From NCBI GenBank assembly GCA_963662175.1, contig OY759217.1, forward strand, positions 10,666,562 to 10,730,561: a DNA stretch of 64,000 nt, given 5' to 3'. Source of the stretch: Aradus depressus. Its lineage: Eukaryota; Arthropoda; Insecta; Hemiptera; Aradidae. The translations under genes were made by a program, and so were the position numbers. Each line of letters starts with the position of its first letter. The first letter of the stretch is position 1. The notes beneath the pieces are model-generated. The model ran no database searches. It saw only the letters and a program-made list of their open reading frames with translations, and was not told where the DNA came from. Below, piece by piece: positions 31,091 through 41,555 of this stretch.

Positions 31091-31810
31091 AAATCTACGG
31101 AGTGGAGGAGGGAGGGGGGAGGGGGGGACAAAAGTGAGTGTGAAACTACTGAAAGGCACATTTTCTATAAAATAGATTTTTGAAACCATCCCAAAATGTG
31201 TTTTTTTTTTAACTCATTTTTTTATATGTTTGCTAGGATGGAATAAGACCTACTGAAAGATGAACAAACCTGAGGATCAGGGTAGGACAGAGATATGAGC
31301 ATTAGAGCATTAACATATGTCAACATTAGTTGAGGAGCATAACGACATGATAGCTGCTATTTGTAACAGTATGATAACCAAGTGTTGAGCAATGAAATGC
31401 CCGCACACTCAACCAAATTGTTAGAGCAAACATGTGGGGGGGGGGGGGGGGGGGGGGGGGACCCAACTATCTCTTGTGCCAACATTGTGTCTTTCCCAAT
31501 GTTGGCGTGAGTTGGCAGAGAGGAATGTCCGACCTACTTCTGTGAAGATCACCTCCAGAGGTCTCGCCAACGCAGACCATGTCATCAGTTCAAGTGTGTC
31601 ACTTATTATACATTCAGGTCAGAAAACAATGAAAGGGGATTCTGCCCCTCATCAGTTCACTATACATTTTTTATACTTTTACCTGGGAGAGTTCACAAAA
31701 GCATAAAAGAATACAAAATAAGGAGCTCATGATTTCAGGCTCTTCCCTATTTTTATGTACCATATATTAAATTCTTTTGGTGACCACAAATCTGCCGATC
31801 GCTTTTTCAG
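31091..31810. other. Unassigned DNA; G25 run at 31436-31460
   Basis: A 25-base G homopolymer follows CATGT. A 90-codon ORF (31434-31706) begins inside the run with eight glycines and continues over moderate-GC DNA without a recognisable domain. Confidence 0.4.
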
Positions 31811-31813
31811 TTA

Positions 31814-32496
31814 CAGTCAAAATCTTATGTAACGACGAACAGTCTATAACGACGAAATCCCCAGAAAAACGACGACATCGGCTGTAATTGGATACATAAT
31901 TGTTTCGAGACCTATGAATTCAGTTTCTTAGAATCATAAAAGCCGTGGTAGGGGTTTTTTAACTTTATTTTCAATTACCCTCAGTCTTTTGTGTTTACTA
32001 AAAGTGTCAACATGACGTGTAAAAGAAAATCTTTGACCATCGAAGAATCTGGCGGCTGGAAGAGGGTGTCAAATTCTAGTTTATCAAAATAATTCGGTGT
32101 TTCCCACTCAACAATTTCTACCCTCTGGGCCAATAAAGAAAAAAAAAAAAAAAAACAATTTGACGAATCTTTTTCTGTACAGAAAATTCGGATGACCCAA
32201 CATACTGACTTGACAATGCTTTGGTGCAATGGTTTAAGGCTCATCGAAAGAAACATGTTTCTATTAACGGATAGATTTTACTTTTTAACGTTTTTCCAAC
32301 TCTTTAATGTAAATAGGTGCTATTTTTTAAATAAATATAATGTGTTGTTTTTAAGAAGTTGAGTTTTTGAACCTTTATTCCATTATTGTTTTGATCTTTC
32401 ATTTGTTATTGATGCGATTGGGGAAAGGGAGGAAGTGTGACTATAACGACTAGATTTTCCTATCCCCTTGGAGATCGTTATAGACGATTTTGATTG
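31814..32496 (-). mobile_element. pogo/Tigger-type DNA transposon relic
   Basis: Ends CAGTCAAAATCTTATGTAAC at the left and, inverted, CAATCAAAATCGTCTATAAC at the right, each next to TA (31812-31813 and 32497-32498), the target of Tc1/mariner-pogo elements. The 683-bp length is far below an autonomous pogo (around 2 kb or more), so most of the transposase is deleted. Confidence 0.75.
31981..32256 (-). pseudogene. pogo-type transposase fragment
   Basis: Residues about 5-15 read MSLKPLHQSIVKSV, a worn form of the conserved LQPLDQG(V/I)IKSLK motif of Tigger/pogo DDE transposases, downstream of the catalytic core. The remaining frame is interrupted by an F5 run (a T17 stretch in the DNA) and continues to NYFDKLEFDTLFQPPDSS. 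Catalytic D, D and D residues are absent. It lies between the TIRs of the 683-bp relic. Confidence 0.65.
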
Positions 32497-32504
32497 TACT
32501 TCTA

Positions 32505-32677
32505 ATAGAGATAGATTATGGTGTTCTGGATACATATAATATTTCTTTTGGGAGTTATTGTATCCACAGATACGACTTTTTTTCATTTTTGGAATCAAAG
32601 TGTTAGAAAACATGAAATTAACTTTGAATTTCATGCCGCTTAGATAACTTCCCCTATACTTCGTATAGCTGGGGAAG
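32505..32677 (-). repeat. Family A 5' end
   Basis: Antisense, ending AACTTCCCCTATACTTCGTA then TAGCTGGGGAAGTAAA: the complete inverted 5' terminus. It abuts the pogo relic. Confidence 0.85.
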
Positions 32678-32701
32678 TAAAATGTCCTTTTTAATAATCA
32701 C

Positions 32702-32818
32702 TCATAACTTATATGAATATCATAACTTATATGAGTATCATAACTTATATGAATATCATAACTTATATGATTATCATAACTTATATGAATATCATAACTT
32801 ATATGAATATCATAACTT
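32702..32818 (+). repeat. 18-bp tandem array, about 6.5 units
   Basis: CATAACTTATATGAATAT repeats with single-base variants (GAGTAT, GATTAT). On the minus strand it reads as repeated SYDIHI, which explains the ORF 32698-32937. Confidence 0.93.
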
Positions 32819-33169
32819 TTATAATTCCTAACGCTGCTCCGTATTGCTGAACAAGCATAATCCTGAAAATATGTATAAATACTATAAATATACATCGTGC
32901 CCTGATTAGGGAAGAAAATAATCCAAAGTGAATCCATGGAACGTTAAAAGGCCCTTTGTTCTTCCTTCATCTTTCTGTAACAAAGACTCCAGAACGGGGC
33001 GCAGAGAGCGCTCTTTCTTCTCTTTACATGCTTCACCCATTACAGCCTTTACACAATATTCTGAACAATATTGTACACTTTAATAAATCGGTTTTTCCTA
33101 TAAAAGCTCCCAGTATATAAATACGTAACACCAAACGGCTTTAGAAACATTAACATTCTCACTAAATTT
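32819..33169. other. Unassigned DNA
   Basis: No repeat or gene recognised. Confidence 0.4.
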
Positions 33170-33300
33170 ATTCAAATAAATATTAATAAATTCAATTTAT
33201 TTTTTGAAATATTTTCTACTTCAAATAAATGTTTAGACAATCTACTTGTTTCGGCATTACATCATCATACATAAGTAGTAAATTAAAGTAAATTTTAAGA
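33170..33300 (-). repeat. Retroelement-tail motif
   Basis: On the minus strand: ATGATGATGTAATGCCGAAA then CAAGTAGATTGTCTAAACAT and an A/T tail, like the arms at 2455-2580. Confidence 0.6.
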
Positions 33301-33345
33301 AAACTAGAAAAAATAATTTTTTTTAATCTATCCATACCTTAATTT

Positions 33346-34030
33346 AACTTCGCCAGCTATACGAAGTATAGAGAAAGTAGTGTAATCGGTTGAAAATTCG
33401 ATGCGTAGTTTTCAATGGAATTTATTTTTTCCAACTTCTAGATTCAAAATATGAAAAAAAATCTCTCTGTCTGTGTGTCTTTGCTTCTGTGTGTATGTGA
33501 ACATGATAACATCCGATAGAATGGTTGCATCGATACGAAATTTTATATGTTTGACGAAAACCCCATAAGGACAACACCTATCGATTTTCAGCCAAATCGG
33601 TAAACGGAAAGGGGGAATTAGGGGAGAAGCTTAACTCAAAAAATCAAAAAAAAAATTTCTTATGTGAATTCAAAATCCCATGAGGACGACACATTTTTTA
33701 CCAGAATCGGCAGAAGTAGGGGGGATCGGAGGGGGCGAATAACAGCCGATGTAATGAAAGGTATCAACATGAAATTTCATATTTAAAGTCAAAACCCAAT
33801 GAGGACTTAACCTGTCAAATTTCAGCAATATCGGCTAAAGAGATGGGTGTGTTCAGGAGAGGGGTCTCAACTCAAAAATCCTAATAACTGCCGATATAAT
33901 GAATTTATGCACAAAAAATTTAGAATGAGGATTTAGTAGCCCCTATGTAAGTCAGTTGTTTAATATTAGCGCAAACGGTCGACTGGTTTTGAAGAGGGAG
34001 TGAAAAGTTAATTGATTAATTCGTTTTCAT
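33346..34030 (+). repeat. Family A, longest copy
   Basis: Complete series: 5' end CAGCTATACGAAGTATAGAG, TGTGTGTATGTGAACATGAT tract, first module (33509, ATAACATCCGATAGAATGGT), middle blocks at about 33650-33745, then ATAACAGCCGATGTAATGAA at 33738 and TAACTGCCGATATAATGAAT at 33885, then GCAAACGGTCGACTGGTTTT and the terminal TTAATTGATTAATTCG. The last CTGGGGAAGTACATTGCC block is replaced by TTTCATGAAATAG. Confidence 0.9.
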
Positions 34031-34354
34031 GAAATAGTGATTGATTCTACATCAGATCACCGCTTGGATACTGGATTTATATCTGCTTATTGGTGAGATA
34101 AGAAGTGGCCCTCAGTTACCCCGCTGACTAGATACTTTTTACAAATCTGTACATTAAAATAGCCCTATATATTATATACATCAAACTATATTAAATTTGA
34201 AAAAATAAATAAATAATTGAAGATAAATTAATACAAAATTCCTCATATTAATAAAAACAAAAGATATAATTTTTTTTTGTAAATCTTTTATAGGATGATA
34301 TTTCTGGTTGATTATGCGCCCCTTCCTTAGGTCACGGGGAGCTAAACATAGAAA

Positions 34355-34385
<31 letters not shown>

Positions 34386-34690
34386 ATAATGCAAAAATAA
34401 AATAATTAACAAATTACAGCAACTAATAGATACAATTAATAATTAATTAATTATTATTAATAATATAAAATAAACATAAAAGAAAATTAATTACAGGATA
34501 TTGGTGCAAGATCTCTGCCAAAATAAAATAAAAATGAGCGCAAAGTTTGAATTAAAGCTTTTATATATGAAATAGGACTCAATTTTGTTATTTTTGAACA
34601 ATGAGAAAAAGATACCTGAACTGAAAAAAAAAAGAGCTTTTCTCTATTATAAACATAAATAATAATTAAATCTTAATTTTTTATCGACAA
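34031..34690. other. AT-rich DNA with (AAT)n at 34355-34380
   Basis: Nine or so AAT units, then TAATTAATTATTATTAATAA-type sequence. No gene. Confidence 0.5.
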
Positions 34691-34862
34691 GAGATTTTAT
34701 ATGTGAATCCAGAACCCTCTAACGACGACACCTATTCTTTTTCAGCCAAATCGACCGGAGGGAAAGGGGGAGGCTTAGCATGATAACTCCAATAACTGCC
34801 GATTGAATGAATGTATCGACACGATCGATTTTCAGCCAAATCGCCCAAAGGGGAGAGGTGCT
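34690..34862 (+). repeat. Family A internal fragment
   Basis: GACAAGAGATTTTATATGTG, ACGACGACACCTATTCTTTT, AACTGCCGATTGAATGAATG. Both ends missing. Confidence 0.8.
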
Positions 34863-35291
34863 CAATACAGCGAGATGTAAAATCTTTATCCATAATATCT
34901 ATACTATGATGATTTGATAGTGATGTTTCTAGGTGTAAACTTTGATAGGAAATGTTATAACTATGAAGTGAGTCAGACTATTAGTCAACTGAAGGTAATA
35001 TGATGTGCGGAGGAGGAGCGAGTCTGAATCACACTTGCAGAGAGCTAAGTGGCCCAATGGTTGTGTCTGAGTCGGATCATTACCAGACCGAACGGAAGCT
35101 TTCCAATGGCTGTGTCACCAACCATTGTTTACTGAGGTAGACAACGTTCCGGGAAACACAATCATTAACTTTAACGAGCAGTCTCACAACAATTCTTAAA
35201 ATTGGTATCTAGTATGCAAGTCTTTATTAGAATGATAGAGGGAGTAAGAGCATGTGACGTGTATTGGCCATATAAACCAATCAGGATAATA
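34863..35291. other. Unassigned DNA
   Basis: Moderate GC at 35000-35160, with a repeated CCAATGG...TGTGTC motif (35052 and 35104). No ORF, nothing recognised. Confidence 0.3.
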
Positions 35292-35445
35292 AAAAAAGTT
35301 GTCGTTGAATCACCGCAATGTACTTCCCCAGAACGAATTAATCTATGATCTTTGCGTTAACATTTAATAGTGACACATAAGGGCTCCTAAATCCTCAAAC
35401 TAAATTTTGAGTCGATAAATTCACTACATCGGCAGTTATTAGAGT
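35292..35445 (-). repeat. Family A 3' end
   Basis: GTTGTCGTTGAATCACCGCA, TGTACTTCCCCAGAACGAAT, then the last module (TTCACTACATCGGCAGTTAT). It is cut off where family B begins. Confidence 0.85.
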
Positions 35446-35630
35446 TCCCAAATTTGAAGTTCACTGGTACAATCGTTTCACAGTTTGAGGGCCCTCAAAG
35501 TTCCAATCACATAAACACACAGTCAGGGAAAATGGGACCATGTTTCTGTTGAAAACTCGATCTCGGAATTTTGCACGAATAAGATACTTCCTGAGACTAG
35601 AAAATATAAGAAAGTAAAAACATTACTATC
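35446..35630 (+). repeat. Family B repeat, copy 2
   Basis: CCAATCACATAAACACACAG, GTTGAAAACTCGATCTCGGA, TTTTGCACGAATAAGATACT correspond in order to 15916-16062. The segment 35631-35745 is unassigned and includes the small hairpin GGCGGTTTGGAG / CTCCAACCGC. Confidence 0.55.
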
Positions 35631-35745
35631 TTTATCAGATGGCGGTTTGGAGGCTGCTCTCTCCAACCGCAAAGGTGTCATTCAACCCACCGTAACTGAT
35701 GAAAGTCAGATGGCGAGAACGAAACTAGTAGCAACAGAAAACAAA

Positions 35746-36320
35746 AGTCGTTGGTGAATCACCGGCAATGTACTTCCCCAGAACGGATTAATCATTTAAC
35801 TTTTCGCTTCCCTTCCACTAGGCGTCCGTTTACGCTAATATTAGTACTTACAAAAGAGGCTCCTAAATCCTCACATTAAATTTTGTGTCGTTAATTCATT
35901 ACATCGGCAATTATTAGGTTATTTGAATTGAACCCAACCCCTTAACTTCCCATTTCCTTCGGCCGATATCGCTGAAATATGACAGGTTATCTCCTTATTG
36001 GGTTTTGACTTCAAATATGCAATTTCATGTCGATACATTCATTACAACGGCAGTTATTAAAGTTTTTAAGTTAAGCCTCTCCTCTAAACCCCCCTTCCCT
36101 TCGAACGATTTGGCAGTAAATCGATAAATGTTTTCCTTATAGGGTTGAGAACTTTGTGATACAATTTCGTGTTGATATACACACAAAGAAGGAGAGATAT
36201 TTTTTTCATATTTGGAATCCGGAGGTCGAAAAACAAGAAATTTCGTTGAAAACTCGGCATCAAATTTTTAACTGATTACGTAACTACCCCTATACTTCGT
36301 ATAGCTGGGGAAGTAAAATT
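35746..36320 (-). repeat. Family A, complete at both ends
   Basis: From GTCGTTGGTGAATCACCGGC to TATACTTCGTATAGCTGGGG then AAGTAAAATT. Both terminal ACTTCCCCAG-type blocks are present, three modules in between. No convincing target duplication is seen. Confidence 0.92.
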
Positions 36321-36835
36321 AAATAAAAGCTTAAATAAATAAATCAACGATAAAAATGAAGGGAAGTCCCTGAGAATTTCTTTTAACGCCGCTAATTCTA
36401 ATTTATTGCCCTAAATAATTAACAATTTGCTCACATTAAAGTTAAATTGCAACGTTAACATTTTTTAATTTAATGTTGGTAAGTGATGGATTTGTGTTTC
36501 GGTGTTATGTTCTCGGCAGACGTATGGTCTTCTAGCGTCCGACGCGGCTTGCTGCTCGTCTTCATGACTGCTGTGTGTCGACCTCGTTCTTCATCAAGGA
36601 CGCGCGTCCATATCTTACTTCTTTGTGAAATTATTGCTAATGTATTTCAATTTTACTTTCAATTTCATCTACGTCATATAATTGTTTTTCTGTAGTTGCT
36701 TCGTCCTTAAATCAATGTGGCTGTGAAAAGATTTCGAATATGATCATCGTGGTAGCTAGCCCATATGCCTCAGCATAAGGTCATAACTCGAGAAAAAATA
36801 TAATAAAAACAATTGTTTAATAGGAATGGGAGGAC

Positions 36836-36837
<2 letters not shown>
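36321..36837. other. Unassigned DNA; ORF 36483-36695
   Basis: A 70-codon plus-strand ORF begins MMDLCFGVMFSADVWSSSVR with no recognisable domain. GC is raised at 36500-36620. Confidence 0.25.

Positions 36838-36880
<43 letters not shown>
36838..36880. repeat. (TA)n microsatellite
   Basis: About 21 TA units. Reads as alternating Ile-Tyr in both strands, explaining the ORFs 36813-37028 and 36837-37049. Confidence 0.97.
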
Positions 36881-36884
<4 letters not shown>

Positions 36885-37096
36885 AATAGCGAGTTGTGGA
36901 AAGAGGAGAGAAGGAAGGTGAGGCTGTCGTATTTCAAAGAGGTCAGGGACCACCGCTACTGCAGACCCATTGTGACTGAAGGTTTTTGGAAGACTGGTTG
37001 TACACTCCACAGATCTATCCCCGGATAGCCACCTTACAGTGTCCTTCACTCACTCTTCCTCTTATCAGGGAAAAACAAACAACAGTTCTGAAAGCG

Positions 37097-37113
37097 CCCC
37101 CCCCCCCCCCCCC
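37097..37113. repeat. C17 homopolymer
   Basis: Seventeen cytosines. The sequence 36881-37096 to its left is anonymous. Confidence 0.95.
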
Positions 37114-37282
37114 TGGCCAGAGCAAAAAACCAAGATAAAAATTAAATAAACTAAAAAAATTAGTTTTTAATAAAAATGGATTGCTTGCAAATTACCAATA
37201 GATCTTCAAATTTCCCGGGCATCTGATTCCTAAATCAGCAATCGCTCAAAATCGTCATTTATGTTATACTTTATACTCTTAA

Positions 37283-37434
37283 AGCTGATTTTACATGCGC
37301 AGGAAAAATGCGAAGCGCAACAGCAGCAAATGCACGCTATTGGATGTGAGTCATTTAATTCTAAAAGCACAGAAACCACAGTGTACATTTGCTGCTGCTG
37401 CGCTTTGCATTTTTGCTGCTCATGTAAAGTCAAC
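37283..37434. mobile_element. 152-bp palindromic MITE flanked by TTAA
   Basis: TTAA at 37279-37282 and 37435-37438. Arms of about 55 bp: GATTTTACATGCGCAGGAAA with AATGCGAAGCGCAACAGCAG on the left, CTGCTGCTGCGCTTTGCATT with TTTGCTGCTCATGTAAAGTC on the right. The TTAA flanks suit piggyBac-type integration, but the arms match no transposase here. Confidence 0.75.
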
Positions 37435-37444
37435 TTAAGTATTA

Positions 37445-37620
37445 CAGTCAGTGGTAACCTCAGGGGGAGAGCTTCTAGAGGTCCGAGTCTCCCAAATTAA
37501 TAACAAAAAGTCTGCAAAACTAACCACGGAAACTGCGGGCTGTGCCCCCGGGAGTCTATACCCCCCACCCTCGTAGCCTAACTTTGCCCCCCCTGCTCAA
37601 AATCCTGGCTACGCCCCCTG
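37445..37620. mobile_element. Possible GC-rich hAT-type MITE remnant
   Basis: Begins CAGTGGTAACCTCAGGGGGA and ends ATCCTGGCTACGCCCCCTGG. The inverse of the end (CAGGGGGCGTAGCCAGGAT) resembles hAT MITE termini. No 8-bp duplication is found, and SINE-1 follows directly. Confidence 0.4.
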
Positions 37621-37800
37621 GCTACGCCAGCTAGAGCGTAGAGCTTTGGTTGCTGGGTCGAATCCCGTCCGGTAGAATTGTATTATTTCCATAGATAGAA
37701 CTCCCTCCCGGGGCCATGGATGTTCTGTTAATAATCAATAACACCTGTATAGATGTATCGCTAATATATGCATCGTATATGAGGCCAATTAAAAAAAAAA
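37615..37800 (+). mobile_element. SINE-1, worn
   Basis: AGCTAGAGCGTAGAGCTTTG, GGGTCGAATCCCGTCCGG (box B with one loss), AGATAGAACTCCCTCCCGGG, then an A run at 37790. The first part of the head is missing. Confidence 0.85.
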
Positions 37801-37825
37801 TAAGAAAATTTATTTATTTCTCTTA

Positions 37826-38108
37826 GAAATAGCGTGCTCGCTTACCGAGATCAAGATCGCGAGTTCGGAACGCGGCCAAGGCCCTTACTTCTTTACCTTG
37901 GGAGTGAAAACACTTTGAGCACGCCATCCTTCGTATGGGACGTAAAGCGATGATCCCGAGCCGGTATGACGTCAGGTACACGTCTAAAGACCCCTATCCT
38001 AGGTAACAAGACCTGCATAGACAAACTTTAGGACTACCTCAGTAGAGTCAGGTTCATGTCCAGATCGACAAAAGAGCGCAGCCCGGACATGAGTTACAAT
38101 ACTAATTA
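37826..38108 (+). mobile_element. SINE-2, nearly full
   Basis: AGCGTGCTCGCTTACCGAGA, GCGAGTTCGGAACGCGG (box B region), TGGGACGTAAAGCGATGATC, GTACACGTCTAAAGACCCC, AAAGAGCGCAGCCCGGACAT. A small 3' deletion joins the last two blocks. Confidence 0.85.
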
Positions 38109-38204
38109 CTAACTATAATATATTATATAAATTTATTATTATTTTGTTTTTTTACTTTTTTCCATATTTCGTCGTGAAACCGACACTTCCGGCCTCAGTG
38201 CTCT

Positions 38205-38435
38205 AATCCCTTCCCTGGAAATTCTACTGTGGAAGTTCTAAATTTTGCCTACCCAGGTTCAATTACCTAAGGTCTTTAAAACGAGTACCTGACATCGGAC
38301 AAGCTTGTCCCCTCCTCACAATGGTGCGTTCAACGTTTTAGTACCTCCAGGATGAAAAAAACCTAAGACTCTCAGTCGGATTTGAACCCTCGATCTTGAG
38401 CTCAGTAGACAAGCACACTACGATCTCACTCTCCC
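38205..38435 (-). mobile_element. SINE-2, opposite orientation
   Basis: Antisense: ATTCTACTGTGGAAGTTCTA, ACGAGTACCTGACATCGGAC, CGGATTTGAACCCTCGATCT (box B), GCTCAGTAGACAAGCACAC. With the copy at 37826 it forms an inverted pair about 100 bp apart. Confidence 0.85.
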
Positions 38436-38785
38436 TCTAAACCTTATTCCTCATCAGAAATTATGTGTGGTACTCAAAGAGAGGGGTGGGGAGGGAGGCG
38501 TAGAGCGCAGGCGAAATATCATAAGTAGAAAAGTCCCTGATTAAAGGAACTATCAATTTTCAGCCCGAAGGAGAAGGGTCTACAGAAAGAGCGAAAACCT
38601 TAGTTGATTACAAATAAATCTGGGGAAGTGCCAATACATCATGAACTCTAGATAGGTATTTGTCTTGTTGTGTGTCACGTGACTCACGCGATATAAGGAC
38701 TTATTTTTTTGTGTTATTTCTTTATATGAAACCTAATAGTTATGACTGTAATAATAGTAAAAGTTAATAATAAGTAATAAAAAAA
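38436..38785. repeat. Family A 3' fragment (38530-38640) and anonymous DNA
   Basis: GGAACTATCAATTTTCAGCC, AGAGCGAAAACCTTAGTTGA, ATCTGGGGAAGTGCCAATAC mark the end of a family A copy. The rest is AT-rich. Confidence 0.6.
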
Positions 38786-39440
38786 AAAATCTGGTGAATA
38801 ACCAACAAATGTTCTTCCCCAGAGCGAATTATTAAACTTATTTTTCTTTGACCCTCCAAAGCCAATCGACCGATTTTGTTGAAAATCATTAGGTTTTTTA
38901 CTCAGCGACTTCTGAAACCTCATACCAAATTTTGATCGATACATTCATTACATCAGCAGTTATTAGGGTCTTTAATTTTTTTTTTTTTTAATTTTATTTT
39001 TGGCATGTACGATTCATATTAGCGATATATCTTGTAAAGTTGTTATCTAGATAATTTATGACATCCATGGGAGGGAGTTCTATCTACAAAATAAAACTCA
39101 CTCCCGGACGGGATTCGAACCCTCAAACCACGGTGAGACCATGCTACCAAAGCCCTACACTCTAGACCGCACGGCCACCATGGCTCCCGTCTTTAAAGTT
39201 CGATTAGGCTGAAAATCAATAGGTGTCAACCTTATAATTTTCTGGATACACATATACAATTTCGAGTCGATATATTCATTCTATCGGGAGTTATGGTGTT
39301 TCATAGGTATGAAGAGAGACAGACAGGATATATGTATTTTTTTTTATTTTTAAATCAAGGGAGTTCGAAAAACAAAATTTTTTCTATTTTCTGAGCTCTT
39401 ACACTACATTCCCTATACTTCGCTCAACTAGGAAAGTAAA
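38786..39440 (-). repeat. Family A copy split by SINE-1
   Basis: AATCTGGTGAATAACCAACA and TTCCCCAGAGCGAATTATTA start the copy. It breaks at 38975 and resumes at 39189 (TTAGGCTGAAAATCAATAGG) to the inverted 5' end (CCTATACTTCGCTCAACTAG). Confidence 0.85.
38976..39188 (-). mobile_element. SINE-1 inserted in family A, 8-bp target duplication
   Basis: GTCTTTAA at 38968-38975 is repeated at 39189-39196. Between them is antisense SINE-1 from its T-rich (A-tail) side to CGCACGGCCACCATGGCTCC. The insertion shows SINE-1 activity after this family A copy was in place. Confidence 0.93.
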
Positions 39441-40477
39441 AATGTGTAGTTTTTAGTTTGTTTTTGTTCAAATGTCTGTCTATTCAAAATTCAAAAATTA
39501 TTTTATTGTAATCACTTTAAAAAATGTATTATAAAAGTCAGCCTTAAGAACAATTACACATTATACAGAATAATACGTAATAATCCATACAATATTACAT
39601 AATAAAGCAAAATATACACACAGGTACTAAATTAAGCATCGCATTCAACGTATACAATTAAAATCCGCGACAAGGTATTCGTCAACTGAATAAACTGTCT
39701 ATCCCACAGCTCAAATCATTCAACACTTCAAATTTGATCAGTAAATGTAATACAGGAGCCTAAATCCCGGTAAATGGGTACAAGTTTTTGAAAAACCCTA
39801 AATTGAACCAACTTGGTTTGATCCATCGGTTATCAAGTTTGATCGTTAAGCCCTCTCCACATCAACGCCAATGGTCACCTTCTGCTCTATCTGCCAGAGA
39901 TTCAATTACTTTTATCCTAATGAAAGCCCGGACTCCATTATTTCATCCTTTTGTAATCTGTTCCGTCCAATCTATCCTCCTGGTTCCTATACCGGGTGGT
40001 CTCACTTCAATATGACACCCTATTGTCACCCAGACATTTTCTATCCTTAATTTCAATTCATCTACGTTTTTCTTTTCAAATTCTGAAACTAGATTAAAAA
40101 AAAAAAAGATTTATTTTATTTGTAGCCATTAATAACCGGCCACAATAACACTTAAATAACATTTTACTGTAGCAACTGTTTGAATTGCGCCCCATCCATG
40201 ATTCTAGCCAGAACTTTCATTGGTTTAAATTTGTGCGTTATGCGTAAAAATGTTAGAATGAAGTATTTCCTCATGGAAACTGATACTAAAAACTAGTTTT
40301 GAAAGATAACAATAATAATATTTAGAAATTCATAGCGTACTATTCAAAAAAGTGCTGTCCGGTCCGGGATCAGAGCCCACCCTCATAAGGGGAGATTAAA
40401 TGGCCGATTTAAAATTAGGACAAGAATGACGAAAAATGGTATTTGTTTCATGTCTGTAAATGTAAGTAGTGAAAAAA
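39441..40477. other. Unassigned DNA; ORF 39788-40015
   Basis: The 75-codon ORF starts MKNPKLNQLGLIHRLSSLIV, in a block with GC above its flanks (39800-40010). No domain recognised. A short A run at 40096-40107 could be a retroelement tail. Confidence 0.25.
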
Positions 40478-40971
40478 AAGTCATCGGCAATGTACTTAAC
40501 GTAATGTAAAGCTCTAAGGTTCGAACCTGAGTTCTTTGTCGTAAGAGGAGAGATAGTGCGAACTCCCACTGATGGGAACTGGAGTCTGCGCAAAGAAACT
40601 TTTAGGATAGGTCAAAGTGTAGAGTCTACTATCCACTCTCAAAACATCATTACGAATGGTAAACTTGTTTTCTTATAATGAGAAGGTGGCCAATGTTTTC
40701 GAAACAGACTGAAGAATGTGCTCTTCTCTAACCCCTGCCTCTCGGGAACTAACCAAGGAACCTCGAGGACGAGTTTCACCTTACACTGTAAAAATGATTA
40801 AAACTGAACGTTGTAATAATGCACTTTCTTGTATAGTTCACTGCACGAAAGGAAAGTGCAATTACAGTAACATGACATACGAAGCTTGCTGAAATAACCA
40901 TTTGATCAATATTTCCTTTATAATTTGTTATTATTATAGGTGCCCTAATCCTGCCATTATGACAGTAATTG
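40478..40971. other. Unassigned DNA with small family A end at 40478-40500
   Basis: AAAGTCATCGGCAATGTACT is a fragment of an inverted family A 3' end. AAGGTTCGAACCTGAG at 40517 looks like a B box but no tRNA fold surrounds it. Confidence 0.35.
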
Positions 40972-41230
40972 AAGGCGCCGGTAGCTGATAGTTAGCGTAC
41001 TTCCGACTGAGCTCGAGATTCGAAATCTGGCCGAGACTCTTAAGTTTCTTTTTCTGGGAAGTGACGTTAAGCGATGATCTTCAGGTACTGGTTAAAGACC
41101 CTATTCTAGGTGAATACACATACAGGCAAAATGTAAGACTCCCAGAGTAGAGTCGGGATAATGTCCACCAGAGTGCTCTAGTAGTAACCGATATGACCTC
41201 GTACTTAAAGCCCGGGCTTGAGACTCAATA
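40972..41230 (+). mobile_element. SINE-2, nearly full
   Basis: GGCGCCGGTAGCTGATAGTT head, CGAGATTCGAAATCTGG (worn box B), GGGAAGTGACGTTAAGCGAT, GTCGGGATAATGTCCACCAG, AAAGCCCGGGCTTGAGACTC. Confidence 0.88.
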
Positions 41231-41324
41231 ATTAACTATACAGTATTTTTTTTAAAATGTTAAACTATAGATAATTCTAAAATTTCAAATTTTTAATGTT
41301 TTTTTTTAATGAGAGCCTTCTAGC

Positions 41325-41465
41325 CTAAGCTCATTTTACATCAATAGGTGTCGTCTGATATACAATTTTTTGTCGATATATTCAGTTATCGTTTTCACAG
41401 TCTTTTTAGACGTTCGGAAACCGGTGAAAATTCAACATCGATTTGATCATTTTGATTATACTAAA
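41325..41465 (-). repeat. Family A fragment
   Basis: TACATCAATAGGTGTCGTCT, TTTTGTCGATATATTCAG, GAAAATTCAACATCGATTTG. Ends missing. Confidence 0.65.
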
Positions 41466-41555
41466 TATCGATTAGGAAGTGCAAGATTATAAAAAAAAGC
41501 TTATGAAAAACTTTATTATTTGGCGACAGCTAAAACAATTAATAGGTTAGGTTAG

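Noticed and set aside
32702..32818. CRISPR array
   Set aside because: Units are contiguous with no spacers; simple 18-bp tandem repeat in a eukaryotic context.
36813..37049. Ile-Tyr repeat proteins on both strands
   Set aside because: Product of the (TA)n microsatellite.
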